The position numbers were made by a program, and so were the translations under genes. A stretch of DNA of 64,000 bases from Ancylomarina sp. DW003 (GTDB taxonomy: Bacteria > Bacteroidota > Bacteroidia > Bacteroidales > Marinifilaceae), in NCBI RefSeq assembly GCF_029029505.1, contig NZ_JAKJSD010000005.1, positions 186,001-250,000 of the forward strand, in the 5' to 3' direction. Positions 26,198 through 34,746 of the stretch are shown in pieces. Under the pieces are notes generated by a model. The model ran no database searches. It was not told the origin of the DNA and saw nothing but the letters and a program-made list of their open reading frames with translations. The stretch's first letter is position 1, and the number at the start of each line of letters is the position of its first letter.

Positions 26198-27619
26198 CTA
26201 TTCACCTTCCCATTCACATACCAAGCGAAAACCTACATCACGACAGTCGGAATACCACCAAATACTTTTGGGCATTTGCGGGTCGGTTTTTAACCATTCG
26301 TCATGCTGAGTGCTTTCTCTATAGTCGCTTCGCACTTGTTTCTTCTTAGATCGAAAAGAGCCTCCTCTAACAACTCTCTCCTTCCCTTTGGCAGGCCCTT
26401 TAGGATTTGTCAGAACAGAATCCATTTTATTCCTAAATGGGTTTTCAGCATACCAATCAGAACAAAACTCCTTTACATTACCCAGCATATTCACCAAGCC
26501 AAGGGCATTGGCTTTCATATTTACGGGAAGCTCTGTTTTTCCTATCGAATTGTCACGATAAATAACTCTGCGATTCGACTCTTCACTATCCCAATCCATA
26601 CTTGCTCCGCAAGCATATTCCCATTCTGCTTCAGTAGGTAATCGGTAGATCTTCCCCGTTTTCTTCGATAACCATTTGCAATACATTGTAGCTGCCTGCC
26701 AGGTCATGCTAATTGCAGGTCGTTGCCCCATTCCCCAGCCTTGAGATGGATCGCCCCATGGCGGTGTTGCACCAGAAATTGCATCAACATCATTTGCTTC
26801 TAATTCTTGACTTCTTCCTTCTGATTCAACATCTGTTAAAAAAGCACGGTAAGCGTCCCAGGTCAACTCAACTTCAGCCATAAAAAATGAAGCTAGTTTG
26901 ATTGTTTTCTGACTAACGGGTTTCCTTTCCATATCATTGTCAGGATAAATCTTCATTTCGAAAGAACCTGCAGGAATTGCGATCATTTCGAAAGAAACCG
27001 ATGAGCCCGGAATCGTTTCTATATAGTTTTCAAATCTCTTTAGTATAGCCGAATCAGAATAGACTTCCTTATTCTCATCATTCTTTCGTTTCATAAACGA
27101 GATATTTTGTTCGTAAGTCGCTTTACGACCTCCATGCCCTACGCCGCTATGGCAATTGATACAATACAATTTATCTTCGTTTCTTCGGTAATAGAGATGA
27201 GCTTTTTTCCCTTTTTCAGATAGTTCAAAAGGGAATAAATTTTGATGGCAATTGACACAAGAAGATTTGGGTGTGAACCGAACAGCATTTTTTATTTCCG
27301 ATTTCTCTTTCCAATTAATCTTAGCATGATCTTTAAAATAGTAGGTGTACAGATCTTTACTTCCTGCTTTAATTTTAGATTGTGAATATTCTGAACTTTC
27401 TTTAGGTGGAAGGTGACAATCAACACAATGAATTTCTTGGCCCGTTTGAGCTATATAATGTGTAGATTTTTTCCAGGATTCATCAGCAACGGTATGCACA
27501 TGACAACTTATACAATACGAATCCCTCGAAGTATAAGCATCCAACTTTTCAATTGAACGATACAATAGAATTAGCAAAAGTATGAGTATAACACCAACTA
27601 TTTTCACCTTTAAACTCAC
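26198..27619 (-). CDS. Fusion of a membrane-anchored tetraheme cytochrome domain and a SUMF1 domain
   Basis: The 473-aa protein has an N-terminal membrane anchor (~5-22) and four CxxCH heme-binding motifs (36-40, 65-69, 121-125, 153-157), arranged like NapC/NrfH-type cytochromes. A SUMF1/formylglycine-generating-enzyme-like domain follows (~210-470, with GGSFRSKK and DVGFRLVCE). The Cys residues that bind copper in true formylglycine-generating enzymes are absent from the GGSF...RSDYREST segment. It is therefore unlikely to modify sulfatases; SUMF1-like folds in Bacteroidota also serve structural roles (GldJ/GldK type). It probably accepts electrons from the quinone pool and delivers them in the periplasm. 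The next gene is a Tat-exported oxidoreductase. Confidence 0.85.
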   Translation of the reverse strand: MSLKVKIVGVILILLLILLYRSIEKLDAYTSRDSYCISCHVHTVADESWKKSTHYIAQTGQEIHCVDCHLPPKESSEYSQSKIKAGSKDLYTYYFKDHAKINWKEKSEIKNAVRFTPKSSCVNCHQNLFPFELSEKGKKAHLYYRRNEDKLYCINCHSGVGHGGRKATYEQNISFMKRKNDENKEVYSDSAILKRFENYIETIPGSSVSFEMIAIPAGSFEMKIYPDNDMERKPVSQKTIKLASFFMAEVELTWDAYRAFLTDVESEGRSQELEANDVDAISGATPPWGDPSQGWGMGQRPAISMTWQAATMYCKWLSKKTGKIYRLPTEAEWEYACGASMDWDSEESNRRVIYRDNSIGKTELPVNMKANALGLVNMLGNVKEFCSDWYAENPFRNKMDSVLTNPKGPAKGKERVVRGGSFRSKKKQVRSDYRESTQHDEWLKTDPQMPKSIWWYSDCRDVGFRLVCEWEGE

Positions 27620-27695
27620 AGCTTATAAATATAAAAAATCACTTCTATTAAAAACGACTAAACATGAAAATTCATACCTATTATACAAAAGCTTA

Positions 27696-29258
27696 TCAAA
27701 AACACTTAATCTCAGCCATAGCCGCATATTGCTGGCCATCAAAAGCTGAATTTGCAATAAACTTAAAATAACGAAAACTTTTCTTCTCCACCAGGTTTAT
27801 ATGATGAAGGGTATTGACATCCTTCAATTGAAAATCACCTAAACTTTCCCATTGTGTATTATCTGTACTCACCAATATCTCAATATCCTTAACCTTACGC
27901 ATACCATCTCTTTGTAGAAAAGAAAAGCCTTTCACATCCAATACTTTATTCATATCAATAACTAAATAATGCGGAAAGGTGGTGGCATTTTGAGACCATC
28001 TGGAATGCCAAAAAGTATTTGCATCTCCATCCAAAACGTTGCTCGCAACTTCATTGTTTTCCTCAGAACTAAAGTCGATGACCTGCCAATTAGCTCGGTC
28101 ATAATTTTCTTTATCACCAAACTCAATTACTGGTTCTCCATTTTTTAAACGATATGAATATGAAAACTTAGAAATCTCGCCATTAGCGTGGCAAAAACGC
28201 AATCTTAATACATAAGGCGTATTCTCTTTTTGATGCAATTCATCAATTGGCATTGAAATATTAAATGTATTACCTCCAATTACAGGTGAAGCCCAGCTTA
28301 CCGCATCGTAATCAGCATTATCGGTTGCAGGATCATTGTAGAAACATACATAATTTACAGATTCATCCGTAGTAAAGGCACCTGATATATTAAGCTGACC
28401 ATTATTATAAGATGCTGATATATTATTAATCTGAAGAGAAACTGACGTATAAAACACATCCTCATAATCACTAATAACCTGGCAATTATTAAGAATTGCG
28501 CAACTCGCTTCAGTCAAAAACGTAGGTGTCTTCCCATAGGTATAATTACCACTTCCCATCAATGCTGTTCCCTTTGATTTTATAACCGTTTCCGATAGTT
28601 TTTCTTTATTATGAGGAAGGTTTAGTCCGTGTCCTAACTCATGCAATAAACCACCAATATACTTGGTCGCATCATTCCCTCTTTTGCTATTCTTTCCAAA
28701 ATACTTAACATCCATCTCTGTATAATCTAATGCGAAACAATAACGTCCCCAACCATAAAAAGGCACATCTGGATTATCATGATCTACGACTGGGGTAAGA
28801 ATAAGGGTATGTTCACTATTTTTTTCACCGGCATTAGCTGCAAAATATGCATCAACTTCTTCAATAACCTTTGCTCCACCACCTTCATATGGGTAATTTA
28901 AAGTAGGATACTTTCCATTCAAATAAATTATTTTCACACGATCTTTAGACTGATCAACTAGCATGTTGAACGTTTTATTTCCAAAACCATACCCCTGCAT
29001 ATTATTTTTATAGAACTCCTGACCATGCAACAGAATCTCACTTAGCCTTCGATGTGACTCTTTTCGTTCTTCTACATCTGTAGGTATAAAATACACAACG
29101 TTTAAATTATATTCCTTTTCTGAAGTGTATTTGAAGCTTTCTTCTTCTTCCGGTTTAGGGTCTTCAATCTCAGGAGTATCATCTTTTGAACAAGCAAGAA
29201 TCAAAAAACTTAAAAAAAGAAAGCCATAAATTGGAATTAACTTAAATATTGATATCAT
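27696..29258 (-). CDS. Secreted metzincin-like zinc metalloprotease with C-terminal F5/8C (discoidin) domain
   Basis: The 520-aa lipoprotein (LILACS, Cys23) has an acidic linker and a protease domain (~45-275) with the zinc motif HELGHGLNLPH (206-216). A downstream Met-turn-like ALMGSG follows. This fits the metzincin pattern HExxHxxG/NxxH. Residues ~285-375 form an Ig-like region. Residues ~385-520 form an F5/8 type C (CBM32-like) domain with NTFWHSRWSQ and PHYLVIDM. It probably sits on the cell surface and cleaves protein or glycoprotein. Its F5/8C module resembles those in 30935-32746 and 37847-38764, linking it to the SusCD locus upstream. Confidence 0.82.
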   Translation of the reverse strand: MISIFKLIPIYGFLFLSFLILACSKDDTPEIEDPKPEEEESFKYTSEKEYNLNVVYFIPTDVEERKESHRRLSEILLHGQEFYKNNMQGYGFGNKTFNMLVDQSKDRVKIIYLNGKYPTLNYPYEGGGAKVIEEVDAYFAANAGEKNSEHTLILTPVVDHDNPDVPFYGWGRYCFALDYTEMDVKYFGKNSKRGNDATKYIGGLLHELGHGLNLPHNKEKLSETVIKSKGTALMGSGNYTYGKTPTFLTEASCAILNNCQVISDYEDVFYTSVSLQINNISASYNNGQLNISGAFTTDESVNYVCFYNDPATDNADYDAVSWASPVIGGNTFNISMPIDELHQKENTPYVLRLRFCHANGEISKFSYSYRLKNGEPVIEFGDKENYDRANWQVIDFSSEENNEVASNVLDGDANTFWHSRWSQNATTFPHYLVIDMNKVLDVKGFSFLQRDGMRKVKDIEILVSTDNTQWESLGDFQLKDVNTLHHINLVEKKSFRYFKFIANSAFDGQQYAAMAEIKCF

Positions 29259-29380
29259 TATTAACTAATTTTAAGGGTTATGGTTAATTTCTATAGACAC
29301 AAAACTTTAATCTTTTTCTATTGGGTCGATGACAAAAAAGCCAATCGTAGCGATCAGCTTTCATACCATTTACATTTACC

Positions 29381-29454
29381 AAAATAAAAAGAGGAGATTC
29401 AAACCAAAACCATTTAAAAAGCTACCAAACCTACTATCTGATTTCATCTCCTCT
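29381..29454 (-). terminator. Terminator after the shorter DUF3472 gene
   Basis: A 9-bp stem (29390-29398 with 29446-29454) with a 47-base loop is followed on the minus strand by TTTTTATTTT. The 230-bp gap before the metalloprotease gene contains no other signal that I can support. Confidence 0.55.
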
Positions 29455-29488
29455 ATTTAACTAACTAAATCTACTTCTATACTATATT

Positions 29489-30811
29489 TTAAGGTAATTC
29501 TTCAAAATTTATAGAGGGGTGAATCCCATTGAAACCTCTTTTAAAAAGCGAACCGATTGAGGTTTTATCATTAATAAAACCACAATTTTTCAAATAAAAC
29601 TGTTTTCCCTCAGAACCGCCAGCATAATCTAATCGAGAATTTTTACGAGCAGTAGCATCCGCTGTAAATTTCGCTTCAGTAAGCTCAAACCATTCACTAT
29701 TCACATTTCTCACCCATTGATTTGAATACATGGCTTTTCGAGGAAATGGTCCCATTTCTGTTATAAAATTCTCAAGGAAAGAATGAGGACGTGTTACATA
29801 TGTGGAAATTTTAGGGCGTCTGAAACTTGCTATTAATTCCCACTTACCGATTTCAGGAGCATAAAAGTAAGCGATATAATCAGTTGAGTTATTTACACTT
29901 GGTTTTGCTCCCAATAGGAAACGGTATGTATTTTCAGCTTTCCAATTATAAACCTTATAACTCTGCCCTCCAGATCCCTCATTACCAAATTCACCAGCTA
30001 TTACCTCATCTCCTTTTTTCAGTAACTTTATTTTCTCCTCATCAGGAATCTCATTAGGGTTATCTGTTTGGTATGGACTCCATACCGAAAACAAAATTCT
30101 GCGTTCTGTTTCTGAATTCACTTGAATCCCAAAATATCCTTCTGCAAAACCATTGGCCATATAATACGAACCAATAACATCGTTATCTTCTGGCACTTTA
30201 ATTTCGTTATAAAACCATCTCACATTTCCCACTCCTTCAGGAATTTTATAAGATAAATGCACTGACGGTCCACGACGTCCCCAATAAAAGTCATCTTTTA
30301 CAAAATCATATCCAGTTTCAACAATTTTTCCTCCAATCACTATGTCTGAGATTTCCGCAAAACCTGAACCTGATTTTGACAAGCCCTTTAAATCAATTTT
30401 GACGTAACCTTTCTTTTTAATATTGAAACGACCAACAGGAATTAGCTTCAATGAAGCACCGCTTATATTTACTTCCTTAGATTCATCACCAACAGTGACC
30501 TTCAGTGTACTGGAACCTGATTTAAGCTTGGCTTTTAAACCGACACTTAAGCTACCAGTTCCATTAAGTCTTACATATGTTCTGATAAGAGAAGAGTCAT
30601 TTTTCCAATTCTTCAATCCCTGATCAGTTATCATTGACTTACTAAGAGATAGATTATTAACAACCCAAGTATTTCCCTTAATTGGCACATTAATAACTAG
30701 ATCATTTATTAGATCTTCATCTACCTTTTTACGACCTGATTCTGAACAAGAAGCACATCCATATATTATCTGTATTGCAAGGAGAACAACTAAAATCTTT
30801 TTTGCTATCAT
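29489..30811 (-). CDS. DUF5077-DUF3472 lipoprotein
   Basis: The frame is open to 30916, but the signal peptide begins at the ATG at 30811 (MIAKKILV, lipobox YGC, Cys19), giving 440 aa. Residues ~30-165 match a DUF5077 beta-sandwich. Residues ~170-400 match DUF3472, with FYWGRRGPSVHL, GSYYMANGF and FLLGAKP landmarks. These domains occur in secreted proteins of Bacteroidota polysaccharide loci; their activity is not known. It is a tandem paralogue of the next gene upstream (30935-32746) but lacks the F5/8C module. A hairpin separates the two genes. Confidence 0.8.
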   Translation of the reverse strand: MIAKKILVVLLAIQIIYGCASCSESGRKKVDEDLINDLVINVPIKGNTWVVNNLSLSKSMITDQGLKNWKNDSSLIRTYVRLNGTGSLSVGLKAKLKSGSSTLKVTVGDESKEVNISGASLKLIPVGRFNIKKKGYVKIDLKGLSKSGSGFAEISDIVIGGKIVETGYDFVKDDFYWGRRGPSVHLSYKIPEGVGNVRWFYNEIKVPEDNDVIGSYYMANGFAEGYFGIQVNSETERRILFSVWSPYQTDNPNEIPDEEKIKLLKKGDEVIAGEFGNEGSGGQSYKVYNWKAENTYRFLLGAKPSVNNSTDYIAYFYAPEIGKWELIASFRRPKISTYVTRPHSFLENFITEMGPFPRKAMYSNQWVRNVNSEWFELTEAKFTADATARKNSRLDYAGGSEGKQFYLKNCGFINDKTSIGSLFKRGFNGIHPSINFEELP

Positions 30812-30851
30812 GTTTATTTTAATATTTTGTAAGAACTGAAAAATAAGGATA

Positions 30852-30878
30852 TCAGGAGAGGCACACCTCCTCTCCTGA
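30852..30878 (-). terminator. Intercistronic hairpin between the two DUF3472 genes
   Basis: A perfect 10-bp GC-containing stem (30852-30861 with 30869-30878, loop cacacct) is followed on the minus strand by TATCCTTATTTTT. It may attenuate or process the transcript between the two paralogues. Confidence 0.55.
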
Positions 30879-30934
30879 ATGGCAGATTTATTAACCTTGC
30901 AATAAATTTGCTTCAATTTAAATCTACTCCTAAC

Positions 30935-32746
30935 TTATTCTTCGATAAAAGTTGCTATTTCCGCCATGGCTGCATTATTTGTTCCATCATGAGACTCTTT
31001 TGCTATAAACTTGAAATAGCGAAATGCTTTTGTTCCACTCAAATGAATATATTGATGTTTGGTTATTTTTTCAAGAACATAATCTCCCAAACTCTCCCAA
31101 CTTGTATTATCATCACTCACTTGAATTTCTATTTTCTTAACTGTTCTGGATAGATTCTGTCTTTGTGTAAAACTAAAACCATCAACAGTATTCACTTGTC
31201 CCATATCAATGGTGATATTATGCGGAGCCGTTGCCGTGCAGGAACCAGACCAGCATGAGTGCCAATAAGTATCCTTGTCACCATCAAGCACATCTATAGC
31301 ACGACCTGTATCTCCCTCGCCACCTTGATCTTCCTGACTACTATAATCAACAATCGACCAACTTGTCCTATCCATCAAAGTTTGTGTTGAACTGTTGATT
31401 GAAGGGACTTCCAATTTTGAAAAATCAACATCAGGAGTTATCCCTTTAGCTGTTCTTGAAAATGAAGTATTGGGAGTCTCATTATCGCTGAAAAACCCAC
31501 AATTTCTAAGATAAAAATGGTCCCCTTCTTTTCCACCATCATAATCCAATCGTGCGCCATCATTTCCTGTGGCATCTGTTGTAAAAGTTGCTTTGGTCAT
31601 CTCTGTCCAACTTCCCTGAGTATCATAAATCCATTGGTTCGTATAATTTACCTGTCTGACTTCATCCCCCATTGAGGTATTAAAATTCTCTAAGAAAGAA
31701 TGCAATCTACTTAGATGTTGTCCCGTCGGGAATGGTCTTCTAAAACTGGCAATCAATTTCCAATCTCCAACCTCTGGTGCATAGAAATAAGCAGTATAAT
31801 CGATAGAATTATCTGCTTTAGATTCTCCCTTAAGTAAAAATTTATAGGTCGTTCCTGGCTTCCAATCATAAACCCAATAACTTTGAGCTCCTGATCCTTC
31901 ACCTCCAAATTCTCCAACAGTCACACCACTGCCATAACCAAGAGGCTCAACCGTGTACTCATCTGGAATTTGATTTGGGTCTTGTGTATCGTATGCGCTC
32001 CAAACCGAGAATAGAATACGTCTTTCTGTTTCCGAATTAACTTGCATTCCAAAATAACCAGATGAAAATCCATTTGCCATATAATAGGATCCTATTGGAT
32101 CTTTTCCTACGGGTACCGTTAATTCGTTATAAAACCATGTTATATTTTTATTGGCAGGTTCTTCGAAATTTAAATGCACAGAAGGCCCTCTTCGTCCCCA
32201 ATAGAACCATTCTTTATCCACGAAACTTATATCAGTATCCCATGATGAAGTTCCTAATAAAATATCCGAAACATCCCCAAAAGAATTACCTTCCTTGCTT
32301 ATTCCCTCTAACTCTACAAACTGATAACCGGCATTTTCAATTTCAAACTCCGCAACTTCATAATCTTTATATGAACTATTTGCATCCAAGCTTATTTCCT
32401 TTGATTCATTCCCCAAGGTAATTTTAAAGCTTGCAGATGCATTTAGTTTAGCACGTATACCAACTTGAATTTTACCCTCCGTTTTTGCATAAAAAAAGGT
32501 GCGTATTTTATCATCTGAATTGGTCCAGTTTTTAATTCCGCCTACTACAACTAATTTTTCTGTAGCCGTTGGATTGGAAACAACCCAACTGTTTCCTTCA
32601 CATGGAACTGATATTGACAAATCGTAAGCAATTGGTTTGTCTTTTTTCAAATTTTCATCTTCAGGTTGAGATTCGTCCTTATCACAAGAACTTAATAAAA
32701 ACAAGACTGAAAGAACTGCAAATAAACCTATTTTGGTAATTTTCAT
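30935..32746 (-). CDS. DUF5077-DUF3472 lipoprotein with C-terminal F5/8C domain
   Basis: The start at 32746 (MKITKIG, lipobox LLSSC, Cys21) is preferred over the open frame to 32815, giving 603 aa. Domains in order: acidic linker, DUF5077 (~45-170), DUF3472 (~175-405, with YWGRRGPSVHLN) and F5/8 type C (~455-600, with DTYWHSCWSG and PHNITIDMG). The F5/8C part probably binds a glycan. It lies downstream of SusD in the same orientation, separated by a 13-bp hairpin. The domain order suggests a catalytic or ligand-binding DUF3472 core, but no activity can be assigned. Confidence 0.82.
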   Translation of the reverse strand: MKITKIGLFAVLSVLFLLSSCDKDESQPEDENLKKDKPIAYDLSISVPCEGNSWVVSNPTATEKLVVVGGIKNWTNSDDKIRTFFYAKTEGKIQVGIRAKLNASASFKITLGNESKEISLDANSSYKDYEVAEFEIENAGYQFVELEGISKEGNSFGDVSDILLGTSSWDTDISFVDKEWFYWGRRGPSVHLNFEEPANKNITWFYNELTVPVGKDPIGSYYMANGFSSGYFGMQVNSETERRILFSVWSAYDTQDPNQIPDEYTVEPLGYGSGVTVGEFGGEGSGAQSYWVYDWKPGTTYKFLLKGESKADNSIDYTAYFYAPEVGDWKLIASFRRPFPTGQHLSRLHSFLENFNTSMGDEVRQVNYTNQWIYDTQGSWTEMTKATFTTDATGNDGARLDYDGGKEGDHFYLRNCGFFSDNETPNTSFSRTAKGITPDVDFSKLEVPSINSSTQTLMDRTSWSIVDYSSQEDQGGEGDTGRAIDVLDGDKDTYWHSCWSGSCTATAPHNITIDMGQVNTVDGFSFTQRQNLSRTVKKIEIQVSDDNTSWESLGDYVLEKITKHQYIHLSGTKAFRYFKFIAKESHDGTNNAAMAEIATFIEE

Positions 32747-32905
32747 ATTGAAAAATCTTTGATGATCGATGATTGCTATAAATGTTTGATTTTTATCAGA
32801 AAGCCTAAAAACCAAAACACTTATCTAAGTAAATGTGAGCTTGTTTAAGCAAAATTCTGAATTATCAAAAAATACTTAAGAATTGTAATTAGAGGTATTA
32901 TAGTA

Positions 32906-32943
32906 TTCACACCAAAAGAAAACAAAGCATCTTTTGGTGTGAA
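32906..32943 (-). terminator. Strong hairpin between susD and the DUF3472 genes
   Basis: A perfect 13-bp stem (32906-32918 with 32931-32943) has a 12-base loop. On the minus strand it follows the SusD stop by 14 bp and has no U-tract. It looks like a stabilising or processing hairpin that favours higher susC/susD mRNA levels, rather than a full terminator. Confidence 0.6.
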
Positions 32944-32957
32944 ACAATTAATATAAT

Positions 32958-34628
32958 CTAAGGGTTTTGCTCCAAATTAGGCTGTGCTAGAATTTGAGCT
33001 TCCGGAATATAGTCAACAACACGAGGGCTTGTTGCCGGAACAGTTAATAAAGGATTAGCCCCTCTATCATGTGTTCCTGGATATCTACGATCTAATGTGA
33101 GACCATTTCTGAAAATATCGTAACGGCGATGCGCCTCGAAAGCAAGTTCTATACGTCGTTCCTCGAGTATAATTTCCAATAAAGTTCTACCAGCAGGAAC
33201 TGCTGAATAAGGATCAATATCTGCACGTTTTCTTATTAGGTTCATATCTTCTAATGCCCCTGATGTGTTAGTACCTATTTTAGCACGAGCTTCTGCACGG
33301 TTTAGATACATTTCTGCCAAGCGTGAGATCACTGGTGAGAACAATTGAGGTTGTCCTTCCTGATTCGAACATTTTATTACGAAATATTTTGGATACCCTT
33401 GTCTTACTGGCATCTTCTTTGTCAATTTCACATAGGTTTTACCACTGATATTCTCACCTTCAGTAATGAAATATTTCGTATTACCATCAACATTTTCTGT
33501 TGAAACTGTTTTTGTACCATTGTAGTCATATTCCCAAGTGCCACCATTATTGGTAACCGCATACATTTGGAACATCTTTGAACCCACCGGAGATGATTTG
33601 TCATAAGAGTATGTGATTTCATAATCGTTACCAGCCTCATATTGAGGATCAATGAATTTATGTCTTCTGTCCGTAGGATTTTGATCAAGTAAATTCCTTA
33701 ATGGCTCAGAAGCATACATTTCTCCCCAACCTACACCATCAATTGTAGCATACATACCACCAAAGGCATACCAATTGTAATCATCTTCATCTTTTAGTGC
33801 TCTACATGCAAAAATAATTTCAGAATTCTTCTCAGGTACCATGGTTGGGAAGGTTTCATAATCAGAACCTTCCAATAATGCAAAGTTGTTTGATTCAATT
33901 ACTTTGGTAGCATACTCTTCTGCCTTTGCATTATCCTCCATATATAAATAAACTCTGGACAATAAGGCATTGGCAGCCTGTTCAGATGCATATATATTAT
34001 ATTCTGATTCAATTCTTTTAAATTCACTCATAAACTCTGCAGCCTTCAACAAGTCACTTAAAATTAAATCATAAACCTCCTTAACAGTAGCACGGGGAGG
34101 TAAATTATCTGCATCTGGTTCAGCATCCAATATAAGTGGAACACCCAGGTTAGAACTTGGATCTTGAGTATATGGTCGTCCCCAAATATTTACCAAATTG
34201 AAATAAAAGAAAGCACGGAGGTAATACATCTCACCAATAACGTGATTCAAACGAGGCGTTCCTGATTCTGCCTTGGCAATAACTTTATTTGCATTCACAA
34301 TCCCCTTATAACAACCAGACCATAAACTATTCAAATGACCATTTGTTGGGGTATGTTGATAATTGTACATATAGAATAAATGATCAGTTGTTGTTCCACT
34401 TAATGCTATATTATCACCACCAAATTCACCATGAAAATGGTAAGGGCGCATAAATTCATTCTTTTTCAATAATGCATAAGTACCTAAAGCTGCTGCTTCG
34501 ATACCTAATTCGTCTGCAAATACTTTATCATCTGATAAATCCTGAAATGGCTCTCTGGTGATATCACAAGCACTAAAAGAAATTGCTATCAGAATCGCAA
34601 TAAAAGAATATATATTTTTCATTTTCAT
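32958..34628 (-). CDS. SusD/RagB-family surface lipoprotein (discoidin/DUF3472 locus)
   Basis: The frame is open to 34730, but a standard lipoprotein signal starts at the ATG at 34628 (MKMKNIYSF, lipobox SFSAC, Cys21), giving 556 aa. SusD landmarks include GEMYYLRAFFYFNLVNIWGRPY, SRLAEMYLNRAEARAKIG and the C-terminal ERRIELAFEAHRRYDIFR. It is the surface capture partner of the SusC encoded upstream. The ~118-bp gap to SusC contains the discarded N-terminal frame and no clear signal. Confidence 0.92.
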   Translation of the reverse strand: MKMKNIYSFIAILIAISFSACDITREPFQDLSDDKVFADELGIEAAALGTYALLKKNEFMRPYHFHGEFGGDNIALSGTTTDHLFYMYNYQHTPTNGHLNSLWSGCYKGIVNANKVIAKAESGTPRLNHVIGEMYYLRAFFYFNLVNIWGRPYTQDPSSNLGVPLILDAEPDADNLPPRATVKEVYDLILSDLLKAAEFMSEFKRIESEYNIYASEQAANALLSRVYLYMEDNAKAEEYATKVIESNNFALLEGSDYETFPTMVPEKNSEIIFACRALKDEDDYNWYAFGGMYATIDGVGWGEMYASEPLRNLLDQNPTDRRHKFIDPQYEAGNDYEITYSYDKSSPVGSKMFQMYAVTNNGGTWEYDYNGTKTVSTENVDGNTKYFITEGENISGKTYVKLTKKMPVRQGYPKYFVIKCSNQEGQPQLFSPVISRLAEMYLNRAEARAKIGTNTSGALEDMNLIRKRADIDPYSAVPAGRTLLEIILEERRIELAFEAHRRYDIFRNGLTLDRRYPGTHDRGANPLLTVPATSPRVVDYIPEAQILAQPNLEQNP

Positions 34629-34746
34629 CTGTTTGTATTTTTTTATTAAAGTCAGGTGGAAGTCGCCATTTGATAAGCATGCTCGCGTATGAGAAGATTT
34701 TTCCATGGCTCGTTTCATCTTTTTAATCATTAATAATCTTTACTTA

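Noticed and set aside
26198-27619. Formylglycine-generating enzyme (sulfatase maturation) function
   Set aside because: The cysteines that bind copper are missing from the GGSF...R segment and no sulfatase gene lies in the window.
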